Below, piece after piece: positions 8,151-16,325 of a DNA stretch of 36,280 bases; the first letter of the stretch is position 1; every line of letters begins with the position of its first letter. The notes beneath the pieces were generated by a model, which was given only the letters and a program-made list of their open reading frames with translations, made no database searches and had not been told where the DNA came from. A program made the translations under genes and the position numbers. The stretch is taken from assembly GCA_024231695.1 (NCBI GenBank), contig JAAEQF010000508.1, positions 1 through 36,280 on the forward strand. The letters are read 5' to 3'. Origin of the DNA: FCB group bacterium. GTDB taxonomy: Bacteria; Zixibacteria; MSB-5A5; GN15; JAAZOE01.

Positions 8151-10724
8151 ATGAAGAGACTAGCACTTACCGTCATAACCGCCGCCGTATTGCTATCGGT
8201 CGTCTTGCCGATCGAACCGGCTCACGGCCGACCGGGATTCACCAAACCGGTAACCATCAACCTCTATTCCAAACCTGTCGCCGGATACCCCAATGTCAGT
8301 ATCGAACGCCACAAAATCAATCGCCTGGCCCTGGCCGTAACCAACAATGGCTTTTTCGGCACCGGGTCCTACGGCTCCAATCCGATCGATCCGGAAACCG
8401 GACTGACCATGCTCGCCTGCGAATACCCGATTAATTCCAATGTCGAATACCTGTGGGTGGGAGCGCTCTGGTTCGGAGCCGTCGTCGGCCGCGACACGCT
8501 GGTTTCTGTCGGCGCCGGGATGTATTATTTCGATATGCTCGAATTGTGGCCCGACGAAGGCGAAGCCGGACGCATGATTCGCCGCTCGACTCAACCCTAT
8601 TCACATTATTACTCGGTTGATGCCGTCTCCGAAGAGGACATCATCGCCGAATATTGCGACACCCTGACCAACACCAATTTCGTCAGCATCGATCCTTACG
8701 ACAACCGGCCCCATCAACCGCTGGGAATCAAAATCACGCAGAAAAGTTATGCCTGGAGTTATCCATATGCCGAAGACTTCATCCTCTTCGATTTCAATAT
8801 CGAAAATATCGGCCCCTTCCCGCTAAAACAGTTTTATATCGGTATCGCCGTTGATGCCGACGCCTATCATACCTCCAACGAGGGTTCATCCGGCAGTTGG
8901 CTGGATGATATTTGCGGCTACCGGGAAGTCTTTCCCTCGACGGTTATCCCCAATTACGACGACAGCATCCGCGTGGCCTGGGTGGCCGATAACGACGGCG
9001 ACCCCAATCCCGGTGTCGGCGCCTACGATTTTTCCTCCTGCACCGGTGTGACCGGCATCAGGATCATCCGCACTCCTTCTGACAGCCTTGAATATTCCTT
9101 TAACTGGTGGGTGACCGGTTACACGCCCTCCCTCGATTGGGGCCCACGCCAAACGTCGACGGACAAACCTTATCGTGATTTCGGCCCCAATTTTGGTTCC
9201 CCTCTGGGTGACCGCAATAAATACTATATGCTCAGCACCCGCGAATTCGATTACGATCAACTGGAAGCGGCCATGGCCCATTCCTCGGAAGGCTGGATGA
9301 ATCCACCGGCTCGTGCCGAAGACTTCGCCGATGGCCACAATTCCATCTACCTTTTCAGCTTTGGCCCTTTCGACGTCGCCCCGGGCGAAACCCTGCCGGT
9401 AACTTTGGCCTATGTCGGCGGCGAGGATTTCCATCACGATCCCGATGCTTTCGAAGATCTCTACCAACCGCATAATCCCGGTCCCTATCAGGATCAACTC
9501 GATTTCACCAGTCTTGGACTCAACGCCACCTGGGCCGACTGGATTTATGACAATCCCGGATACGACACCGACAACAACGGCGATTCCGGCGGATTTTTGT
9601 GGAAATGTGAATGGGCCGACTCGACCGCCTATTACACCGAAGACGAATTCCCCGACGATAGTTCCAGCGACCTATGCGAAAAAGTGTTTATCTCCGGTGA
9701 CGACGAGCCCGATTTTCGAGGAGCGGCTCCGCCCCCGGCCCCCATTCTCAATGTCTCCACCGATTTCAGCCGCCTGATCGTCCGCTGGAACGGTCAATTG
9801 ACCGAAAATTCCATCGACGTCTTTTCCAAAAAGAAAGATTTTGAGGGATACAAAGTTTATTACGGCGAAGATAATCGTCTCTCCGATTTTGTCCTGCTGG
9901 CCACCTATGACCGCCGTAATTATAATCTCTATTATTGGGACGAGGTTCATCTGCGCTGGGAAGTAACCGAAACTCCCCTGGACTATGACTCATTGGTTAC
10001 TTTGTTCGGAAAAGATTTCGACCCGGACCAATACAGTGAGCAGAGCCCGCTGGCTACCGATCATCCCCGCAACAGCACCGGCCGCTATATCTATTTCATC
10101 CCCCAGAACTGGAACGAATCCGACCTCTCCGACCCCTACCGCATTCATCGCATTTATCCCGACGCCGACCCCGATGATCCGACCGATACTACCGCCGCAG
10201 GCAATCATCGCTTTTATGAATATGAATATATAATCGACAACATCTCCCCCACCCGGCCGGTTTATGTTTCCGTGACCGCTTTCGATTACGGCAGCCGCAC
10301 TCATTACCTGTCGGCTCTGGAAACCTCACCGTTGACCAACGCCGTCTATGCCTGGCCGCAAACCTCGTCGGAGGAAGTCGAACGAGATGGATTGGGAGTC
10401 ACCGTTTATCCCAACCCGTATCGGATTGATGGCGGCTATGCCCAAGCCGGCTTCGAAAACCGCGACCGGACCAAATCGGCCGAAAGAACACGGAAAATCC
10501 ATTTCGCCAATCTGCCGGCCAGGTGCACCATCAGGATTTTTACTCTCAATGGCGACCTGGTGCAGAAAATCGAGCATGATTATGGCGAGAGCGGCCCCGA
10601 ATCGATGCATGCCACCTGGAATCTAATATCGCGCAACACCCAGGCGGTCACGACCGGCATATATATCTGGTCGGTAACGTCGGATATGGGCGAACAACTG
10701 GGCAAACTGGTGATTATGAAATAG
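8151..10724 (+). CDS. Large secreted protein with C-terminal sorting-like (YPNPYR) domain
   Basis: 857 residues from the ATG at 8151, which begins a signal peptide (MKRLALTVITAAVLLSVVLP, cleavage likely after AHG). A 42-nt upstream extension would spoil that signal. The long middle part is rich in Asp, Tyr, Pro and aromatic residues, and has a fibronectin-III-like stretch around residues 530-590 (PPPAPILNVSTDFSRLIVRW, FEGYKVYYGED). The C-terminus, from about 760 (VTVYPNPYRIDGGYAQAGFE) to TGIYIWSVTSDMGEQLGKLV, matches the beta-sandwich tails of FCB-group secreted proteins used for sorting or anchoring, though the motif is YPNPYR rather than NYPNPFNP. Function unknown; probably outer-surface or exported. 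The next gene is convergent, with only 56 bp between them. Confidence 0.75.
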   Translation: MKRLALTVITAAVLLSVVLPIEPAHGRPGFTKPVTINLYSKPVAGYPNVSIERHKINRLALAVTNNGFFGTGSYGSNPIDPETGLTMLACEYPINSNVEYLWVGALWFGAVVGRDTLVSVGAGMYYFDMLELWPDEGEAGRMIRRSTQPYSHYYSVDAVSEEDIIAEYCDTLTNTNFVSIDPYDNRPHQPLGIKITQKSYAWSYPYAEDFILFDFNIENIGPFPLKQFYIGIAVDADAYHTSNEGSSGSWLDDICGYREVFPSTVIPNYDDSIRVAWVADNDGDPNPGVGAYDFSSCTGVTGIRIIRTPSDSLEYSFNWWVTGYTPSLDWGPRQTSTDKPYRDFGPNFGSPLGDRNKYYMLSTREFDYDQLEAAMAHSSEGWMNPPARAEDFADGHNSIYLFSFGPFDVAPGETLPVTLAYVGGEDFHHDPDAFEDLYQPHNPGPYQDQLDFTSLGLNATWADWIYDNPGYDTDNNGDSGGFLWKCEWADSTAYYTEDEFPDDSSSDLCEKVFISGDDEPDFRGAAPPPAPILNVSTDFSRLIVRWNGQLTENSIDVFSKKKDFEGYKVYYGEDNRLSDFVLLATYDRRNYNLYYWDEVHLRWEVTETPLDYDSLVTLFGKDFDPDQYSEQSPLATDHPRNSTGRYIYFIPQNWNESDLSDPYRIHRIYPDADPDDPTDTTAAGNHRFYEYEYIIDNISPTRPVYVSVTAFDYGSRTHYLSALETSPLTNAVYAWPQTSSEEVERDGLGVTVYPNPYRIDGGYAQAGFENRDRTKSAERTRKIHFANLPARCTIRIFTLNGDLVQKIEHDYGESGPESMHATWNLISRNTQAVTTGIYIWSVTSDMGEQLGKLVIMK

Positions 10725-10780
10725 GAGCCCGCAGAGTTACTTCCCTACAATATATCAGCATTTATCTGAAAATTAAAAAC

Positions 10781-12055
10781 TCAGTACAACTTTTTCAAAT
10801 CGGTATTTTTATAATAGGTAGCCAGAATCGAATCGAACTTTATTCCTTTGGCCGCCAGACCCCGCGCGCCCATCTGACACATGCCAATCCCGTGACCATA
10901 CCCCCGGCCGCGGAAAACAACTTCGCGGACTTCACCGTTGCCGTGTCGTTCGATATCCAGATCGAAATTGGCCGACCGCAATATCGCCTTGGGATTGTCG
11001 CTGCGCTTGATCACCCAGCGAACTTTTTCCTTGTTGAATGTAAATCTTCCGTTGGTTGTCTCGAATGTGATCGAAGCCACTCGCCCGCCTGGCGTACGGC
11101 CATTGATTCGAATGTCGGTCAACCGCCCGGCATTGACCTCCCGGCCCCGTTCCTGCGCCAGATACTGCTCTACGCGCAAAATAATCTGATCGGCCGTGAA
11201 CCGTTCCCGCCAGGTATAATATTTGGAGATCTTGCAGGCTTCATCGTCATGCCCGCTGACCAGATACGGTGCAGCCTCTTTGTCCCAAACGTCCTCAATA
11301 TCATCGGTCGTTCCGCCGCAGGTCGAATGATAATAAGCGCTGATCATTTGATCATTATAAACGGCCACCATCCCCCGCGTCGCCTCCACCGCCTCGTTGA
11401 CCAGTTGGTTTTCGATCTTGATTCCACCGTAAACCTGATCGGAAATATCCGCCTTGAGATCATAACCGCTTTCGTCGCCGTATTGCCCCAGATGTGCCAT
11501 GGCATACGTCCGGGCTGCCACCGACTGAGCCTTAACCGCCTCCACTTGCTCTTCCGGCGTGGGGCCTATCTCCAGCGGCACAACCCCTTTCAGATAATCC
11601 TCGACATAAACGATATTGACCAGCCGAATTTGACCCGATGAAGAAACAAATTCCAACAGGCCGTGATAAGCCTTTTTATCGTAAGTCAGACCGTGGTTCT
11701 TCGTGCGTGAGGCTATAACCATCCGGTCGATTTTATAATCAAGATTCTGTCCGGAATGAGTATAAAGGCCAAGCTTCTGATTTTCAGCCTGAACAATTAC
11801 CGGCTTGCGCGAATAATAGGAAATTCGTTTACCGTTTTTAAAACAATTAATGGCCATCTCGCCGCCGTCTGAACCGCCGATAGTATGCTTGCGGGAAACT
11901 TCATCAAGTAGAACCTTAACAAATGGCAAACGCGATGAGGGCGGAGCAACATCGGTCAAATGCGGCACCCGGCCGCATCCCCATAAAATAACAATCAAAA
12001 ATACTAATATCGACAGGCGAGCCAGATTGGTTTTTATATTTTGCAATTTTTTCAT
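10781..12055 (-). CDS. SpoIID/LytB-domain lipoprotein (peptidoglycan-active)
   Basis: 424 residues. The hydrophobic N-terminus ends in a lipobox (LWGC, Cys27), so it is probably periplasmic and membrane-anchored. The SpoIID domain is clear: YVEDYLKGVVPLEIG, EAVKAQSVAARTYAM, SDQVYGG, AYYHSTCGGTTDD, PYLVSG, and at the end GRGYGHGIGMCQMGARGLA. In the SpoIID/LytB family such proteins bind or cleave glycan strands; SpoIID itself is a lytic transglycosylase leaving 1,6-anhydroMurNAc ends. Outside spore formers they act in wall remodelling. The gene lies 74 bp downstream of anmK on the same strand, a fitting partner because AnmK consumes anhydroMurNAc. No sporulation genes are visible, so no sporulation role is implied. 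Confidence 0.88.
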   Translation of the reverse strand: MKKLQNIKTNLARLSILVFLIVILWGCGRVPHLTDVAPPSSRLPFVKVLLDEVSRKHTIGGSDGGEMAINCFKNGKRISYYSRKPVIVQAENQKLGLYTHSGQNLDYKIDRMVIASRTKNHGLTYDKKAYHGLLEFVSSSGQIRLVNIVYVEDYLKGVVPLEIGPTPEEQVEAVKAQSVAARTYAMAHLGQYGDESGYDLKADISDQVYGGIKIENQLVNEAVEATRGMVAVYNDQMISAYYHSTCGGTTDDIEDVWDKEAAPYLVSGHDDEACKISKYYTWRERFTADQIILRVEQYLAQERGREVNAGRLTDIRINGRTPGGRVASITFETTNGRFTFNKEKVRWVIKRSDNPKAILRSANFDLDIERHGNGEVREVVFRGRGYGHGIGMCQMGARGLAAKGIKFDSILATYYKNTDLKKLY

Positions 12056-12129
12056 AATCTACCGAAACTTTCCCTATATATCGGTCTTTTACCCCGTTAT
12101 TTTATCATAATATCAACAATATCTTAAAC

Positions 12130-13296
12130 TTACATCGGCGGAAGCGACAGTTTTCCAGCCACACCGCCAGCTTCCCCCCCACTGATATGCGGCAAAGTCG
12201 ATGGTACCCCCATAATAAAACAGCCACCAAGAAGAGCAAAACTGACCGCCTCAAGCAAATCGCCGTCATAACCAAGTGTCTCAACCGATTGAACACGAAC
12301 CGGATGGATTAGTTTCCGCAGACAATCGACAATAAAACGGTTCCTTCGCCCGCCCCCGGTTAAAAATACCGCTTCCAACCTTTTATCCTTCAACTGCGGC
12401 CGGATCGACTTATAAATCGTCTGTGCCGTGGCCGCGGCAATCGAAGCCACAATGTCAGCCCGATCGGCTTTCAGGCCTCCGGCCGCATGAATCAGGCGAG
12501 CCAGAAGTTTTTGATCGAATTGCTCTCGCCCGGCCGAAATTCGCCGTCCCTTATTCGCCTTTTCGATCATGGCCATAATTTTCTGCAATGGCTTCCCTCG
12601 ACCGGCTATCCGGCCGTGGAGGTCATAGCGGCGATTATAAAACAACCGGCAGGCCGTATCGGACAGGATATTCCCCGGACCACAGTCTCCGCCGCGTATC
12701 TGACTAATATCCCCACCAGCCGGATGATAGCTGTAATTGGCAATTCCCCCGATATTGATTATGATCCGGCTCCTGGTCTTATCACCGAAAAGCATCTGGT
12801 TGACAAACGGCGTCAACGGCGCCCCCTCGCCTCCTCCGGCAATATCCGCCCGGCGGAAATCACTCACAACCGGCAAACCGGTTCGGCGCGCGATAACGTC
12901 ACCGTCACCGATCTGAATAGTCGTCCCGGTTCTAAAATTCAGGCAGGCTTTCTTCTGCGGATAATGCCCCACGGTCTGGCCATGCGATCCGATCAGATTA
13001 ACCCGATGTCGACCTTTGCCAATAAATTCCGCCGCCGCTCGGCCCAAAAGATGCCCAAGGGCAATATCCAACCGAGCCGTTTCTTCCGCGCTTTTGTCTT
13101 CCGCCCGAAGATATCTTTCAAGCTCAGTTTTGACTTTAGCCGGATACTGCCTCACCCCCCCATCAACAAAAGCGATTTTCGGCTTTCGCCCGACAAGACT
13201 AAAACGAATCAACGCCAGGTCGATGCCGTCGGCCGAAGTGCCCGAATTGATCCCAAGAATATTCAAACGCTTTCTTGACAGTAATTTCTTCAGCAT
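12130..13296 (-). CDS. anmK: Anhydro-N-acetylmuramic acid kinase
   Basis: 388 residues from the ATG at 13296, which has AGGA at good spacing; the in-frame GTG at 13302 lies too near that site. AnmK features: LGINSGTSADGIDLALI near the N-terminus, DGGVRQYP, GHLLGRAA, GSHGQTVGHYP, GDVIARRTGLPVVSDFR, NIGGIANYS, DCGPGN, and the C-terminal VFLTGGGRRNRFIVDCL. The enzyme opens the 1,6-anhydro ring and phosphorylates it, giving MurNAc-6-phosphate in peptidoglycan recycling. Length fits the family. It lies 12 bp after the nucleotidyltransferase gene, in one run with the SpoIID-like gene downstream and the NagZ-like gene upstream. Confidence 0.93.
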   Translation of the reverse strand: MLKKLLSRKRLNILGINSGTSADGIDLALIRFSLVGRKPKIAFVDGGVRQYPAKVKTELERYLRAEDKSAEETARLDIALGHLLGRAAAEFIGKGRHRVNLIGSHGQTVGHYPQKKACLNFRTGTTIQIGDGDVIARRTGLPVVSDFRRADIAGGGEGAPLTPFVNQMLFGDKTRSRIIINIGGIANYSYHPAGGDISQIRGGDCGPGNILSDTACRLFYNRRYDLHGRIAGRGKPLQKIMAMIEKANKGRRISAGREQFDQKLLARLIHAAGGLKADRADIVASIAAATAQTIYKSIRPQLKDKRLEAVFLTGGGRRNRFIVDCLRKLIHPVRVQSVETLGYDGDLLEAVSFALLGGCFIMGVPSTLPHISGGEAGGVAGKLSLPPM

Positions 13297-13308
13297 TGCC
13301 ACATCTTC

Positions 13309-14145
13309 CTACCAACTCAAATTCTGCCGGGTTTTCTCCGACGCTTTTTTCCAGTTTCCGGCATTGATAACCAGCACCTCTTCCCACGAAATCGGCCTTA
13401 TCCCCATTCCAAGTTGGTCACAGAGAGTTAACAGCTCCGCCCGCATGGTATGCACATCTGCCATTGTTGCCAGAGAACTGGTAAACGCTTTCTTAATGCG
13501 CGGGAAATATCCCGCTTCCGGTACCAGGCCATTTTCCAGATAATAAAACAGCCACTTTCTCGTATAGGGCTGAAATACTCCATTTTGAGCATATATCCAC
13601 AGAATCATATTTTCAGCCGCCTGACGAAGAAGGTGGGCCAGATTATAAACCTGCCCGCGCGCTTTCCATGTCGGGTACATATAGTTTAAAATCTCATCTG
13701 TCCAATGCCGATAATCGGTTACCATCTTCTTCCGTTCCACTTCGGGATAAATCACCCGGGCCGCTATCAAATCAGCGATTCGATCATCGGTGTCATAAAG
13801 AATGATCGAACTCTCCAAAGTCCAGCGCAAAGCCTGCGACCAGTAGACCGAGGGTGTTTTATGGCGCAAGGCTTTCCTATATGATTCCACTGGCGTGTCA
13901 TATTGAATGCCCTTGTACAAAAGCTGACCAATTGCTATATACGAATCAATTTCTTTGGCTTTTTCCTGCTCGGCATAAACGATCAGATCAAGATCGGAAA
14001 ACTCGTCGCTGTATCCACGGCCGATTCCGCCGGTGGCCACGATTCCAACCACACCATCAATTTTCGATATTTTGTCGGCGATTATCCTCGCCGCCCGACT
14101 AAAACGCCGGTTGAGATTTTTGCTTTTGTAGCATAGACGCGCCAT
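13309..14145 (-). CDS. Nucleotidyltransferase-domain protein
   Basis: 278 residues. The ATG at 14145 is chosen because GGAG stands about 6 nt upstream; a longer frame starting at 14187 would overlap the VOC gene. The N-terminal part has the minimal nucleotidyltransferase signature: GIGRGYSDEFSDLDLIVYAE, with the Asp-x-Asp pair in SDLDL for metal binding. A helical C-terminal part follows (WTLESSIILYDTDD, then HLLRQAAENMILWIYA). This resembles stand-alone aminoglycoside-type nucleotidyltransferases and DUF4037-like proteins. The substrate cannot be told; antibiotic resistance should not be assumed. Tightly packed between the VOC gene and anmK (14 and 12 bp gaps). Confidence 0.75.
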   Translation of the reverse strand: MARLCYKSKNLNRRFSRAARIIADKISKIDGVVGIVATGGIGRGYSDEFSDLDLIVYAEQEKAKEIDSYIAIGQLLYKGIQYDTPVESYRKALRHKTPSVYWSQALRWTLESSIILYDTDDRIADLIAARVIYPEVERKKMVTDYRHWTDEILNYMYPTWKARGQVYNLAHLLRQAAENMILWIYAQNGVFQPYTRKWLFYYLENGLVPEAGYFPRIKKAFTSSLATMADVHTMRAELLTLCDQLGMGIRPISWEEVLVINAGNWKKASEKTRQNLSW

Positions 14146-14159
14146 GTCAATCTCCGGTA

Positions 14160-14495
14160 TTATTTGAAAGCATCCGGCTCTTCCCATAGATTATAAGTGG
14201 TTCCAAACGGATCGCGAACGTAGCAGTCCTGGCCCTTGCCTTCCCAGCAGATTACCTGGCATCCGGCGGCAACCAGTTCGTCACGGGCCTTATCAAGATC
14301 AGGGACCAATAGTTCCAAAACCAGTTCACGCGATTCGGCCTTGTCCACAAAGAAGCGGATCGGGTCGGTATTCATTTCGAACGCCTGCCCGACCTTACCA
14401 TCAACCTCAAAGCCAAGAACTTTCCGATAGAATTCGGCTACCTGCTCCTGAGCCGGATGGCGCAGATTGATACAGCGACTTAATTTGAATGGCAT
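14160..14495 (-). CDS. VOC (glyoxalase/bleomycin-resistance) family protein
   Basis: 111 residues, one VOC module of two beta-alpha-beta-beta-beta units: INLRHPAQEQVAEFYRKVLG, then LELLVPDLDKARDELVAAG and YVRDPFGTTYNLWEE. The final RDPFGTTYNLWE matches the strand that usually carries the second metal-binding acidic residue. The fold is shared by glyoxalases, dioxygenases and drug-binding proteins, so only the superfamily is assigned. It starts 6 bp after the stop of the GyrI-like gene and ends 14 bp before the nucleotidyltransferase gene. Confidence 0.8.
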   Translation of the reverse strand: MPFKLSRCINLRHPAQEQVAEFYRKVLGFEVDGKVGQAFEMNTDPIRFFVDKAESRELVLELLVPDLDKARDELVAAGCQVICWEGKGQDCYVRDPFGTTYNLWEEPDAFK

Positions 14496-14501
14496 GACTG
14501 T

Positions 14502-15119
14502 TTACCCTTTTTTGATTGGCTGCCGGATAATCGTCTTCCACTTTTCCGGAGCCGCTCGCCTGATATCACTGAGATATATCTCATGATGTTTGCCTCCGGG
14601 CCAGAAACCCTCCAAAGCGATATGACGATGCAGTTTTTCGATTGTCGGCCCTTCTTCGGAAAACGGTCCAACATGCATAATTTGAACCGATTCCCCTTCG
14701 CTGTAATTTTCAAAACGGAGTTTATCCAGAGCTGGCGGGTTTTTCTTTTTCCACACTTGCTCGCGGGCCTCGGCCACCATCTCTTCGGAAATCATTTCCG
14801 GCTGCATTATCATCAACGTCCACTTCCAGGCGTCTTTGTTATTGATGTCGAATTGTTTCATGTCATCGGCCCACCACAATCCCTCGGCCGGCATGACGCC
14901 ATAGTCAATTGCCAGTGGTCCTTTCTTGACCATAAATTTCAAGGCATAGGCCATCGCAAAAAGCGCCTCCATCGCCTCGCCGAAAGCCGGCACGGAATTG
15001 GGATCACCCTCGCCGTCAATCATCAGAAAATTCATCGCCGGGACTTCCACCATGACCGCCTTCTGCGATAGCGCCCGATAGAGCTCTTTCAATTCCTTCT
15101 TGTAGTCTTTCTTTTCCAT
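14502..15119 (-). CDS. GyrI-like small-molecule-binding domain protein
   Basis: 205 residues from the ATG at 15119. The sequence AGGTGA lies 5 nt upstream, and an in-frame GTG at 15128 falls inside that site. The pattern VMVEVPAMNFLMIDGEGDPN, then AFGEAMEALFAMAYALKF, LAIDYGVMPAEGLWW, VQIMHVGPFSEEGPTIEKL and HHEIYLSDIRRAAPEKWKT matches the GyrI-like/SOUL fold seen in stand-alone proteins and in ligand domains of MerR and AraC regulators. There is no DNA-binding domain, so it is probably a ligand-binding protein. Ligand unknown. It is followed closely by the VOC gene, another small-molecule-binding fold. Confidence 0.82.
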   Translation of the reverse strand: MEKKDYKKELKELYRALSQKAVMVEVPAMNFLMIDGEGDPNSVPAFGEAMEALFAMAYALKFMVKKGPLAIDYGVMPAEGLWWADDMKQFDINNKDAWKWTLMIMQPEMISEEMVAEAREQVWKKKNPPALDKLRFENYSEGESVQIMHVGPFSEEGPTIEKLHRHIALEGFWPGGKHHEIYLSDIRRAAPEKWKTIIRQPIKKG

Positions 15120-15195
15120 TATTCTCACCTGTTCAAAACTGCTTTAGCTCTACACCCGATTTTCCAGGAGTATTGATATACCTGTCAGTTGTTGT

Positions 15196-15235
15196 GTCAG
15201 GTCTTGATCCCGTCTTGACGGGATTGTGACCTGAC
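15196..15235. repeat. 40-nt interrupted palindrome (REP-like hairpin)
   Basis: GTCAGGTC-TTG-ATCCCGTC-TT-GACGGGAT-TGT-GACCTGAC. Both arm segments are perfect (8 + 8 bp), with a symmetric 3-nt internal bulge and a 2-nt loop. It lies between the NagZ-like and GyrI-like genes with no T-run following, so it looks more like a REP/BIME-type element than a terminator. Otherwise 15129-15310 is empty. Confidence 0.7.
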
Positions 15236-15310
15236 GCTTAAGTATATGCTCATCCGGGCCACACATACACTAATCATGATAAAAACGCCCCCTTAAGGCA
15301 ATCTCTTAGT

Positions 15311-16294
15311 TCACGGGGATTGGATTTTTTGCCGAAAGGCCCGCCCTCGCCGCAAAGCATCTTTTTGTCGGTCATTATCAAAGCGGCCATCCGACCAGGC
15401 CCGCTCGAACAGTTCCAGTTCTGCTCTGGTCCTTTCTATATCCTGCCCAAAAATCAACAGATCGGAACCGGCCTCAAAACTTTCAACCGCGGCGCCCGAC
15501 GAGGCCGCTTGCCTTGCCCCTTCCATCAACAAATCATCGGTAACCACCGGCCCCTCAAACTCCAGCCGGTCCTTCAGCCAACCCTGAATCATCATCGCTG
15601 AGACGATGGCCGGCCGCTCATCGACTCGCGGCGCCGACAGATGAGTTACCATCACGCCATCAACTCCGTCGGCTATAGCAGCTTGGAACGGGAGGATCTC
15701 CTGCTCAAAAAATTCCGCCTCGGTCAAATCGGAAACCGACAGTACCTGATGCGGATCACCGGAACTTCGCCCCAATCCCGGAAAATGCTTGGCGCAACAG
15801 GACAGCCCGTGGGCATGATGGATTTCTATCGCGGCTTTGGCAAACGCCGTCGTCAACTCGGGTTGATCGGAAAAAGTCCGGCTGTCCAACACATGCCCCT
15901 CCTCGAAATCCATTAGATCAACAGACGGAACCAGATTGAAATTCACACCGGTTTCAAAAAGCCTCTCGCAAACCCGGCCCAGGTCACTGCAATATTGAGG
16001 AAGTTTGTTGTGATAGGCGTAAAATCGGGGCGCTTCAAGCATCGGGAAACCGAGTTGAAAACGGCGCACCCGGCCGCCTTCCTGATCGACGGCCACGATA
16101 AGATTGTAATTGAGTGACTTTTTCAGGTCTTTCAGCCAGCTTTTAAGACTGAATTGATCCCGGCAATGATCGGCAAAAAGTATCAGCCCGCCGATTTTCA
16201 TATCCTGAATTAAATAAAGGGTCTCGTCGGAAGGTATCGCTTCGGGAAATGAAATGACAAAAAATTCCCCGATATGAGTTTTGGCCCTGTCCAT
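15311..16294 (-). CDS. nagZ: GH3 beta-N-acetylhexosaminidase, NagZ-like
   Basis: 327 residues from the ATG at 16294; an in-frame TTG at 16303 is the alternative, and neither has a convincing Shine-Dalgarno. Family motifs: IGGLILFADHC, AVDQEGGRVRRF, the KHFPG block, DPH for the catalytic-loop His, MVTHLSAP, and VVTDDLLMEGA with the nucleophile Asp. NagZ removes GlcNAc from GlcNAc-anhydroMurNAc-peptides in peptidoglycan recycling. Length fits the single-domain Gram-negative form. One deviation is visible: KHFPGLGRSSGDPHQ, where most members have KHFPGHGD, so the second His is Leu. No signal peptide, so probably cytoplasmic. It starts about 31 bp after the diguanylate cyclase stop. Confidence 0.87.
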   Translation of the reverse strand: MDRAKTHIGEFFVISFPEAIPSDETLYLIQDMKIGGLILFADHCRDQFSLKSWLKDLKKSLNYNLIVAVDQEGGRVRRFQLGFPMLEAPRFYAYHNKLPQYCSDLGRVCERLFETGVNFNLVPSVDLMDFEEGHVLDSRTFSDQPELTTAFAKAAIEIHHAHGLSCCAKHFPGLGRSSGDPHQVLSVSDLTEAEFFEQEILPFQAAIADGVDGVMVTHLSAPRVDERPAIVSAMMIQGWLKDRLEFEGPVVTDDLLMEGARQAASSGAAVESFEAGSDLLIFGQDIERTRAELELFERAWSDGRFDNDRQKDALRRGRAFRQKIQSP

Positions 16295-16325
16295 ACCGGC
16301 CAATATATCAAAATGTAAATGATTA

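Noticed and set aside
13309-14145. Aminoglycoside resistance gene
   Set aside because: The nucleotidyltransferase motif is shared by many unrelated enzymes, and the context is cell-wall recycling, not resistance.
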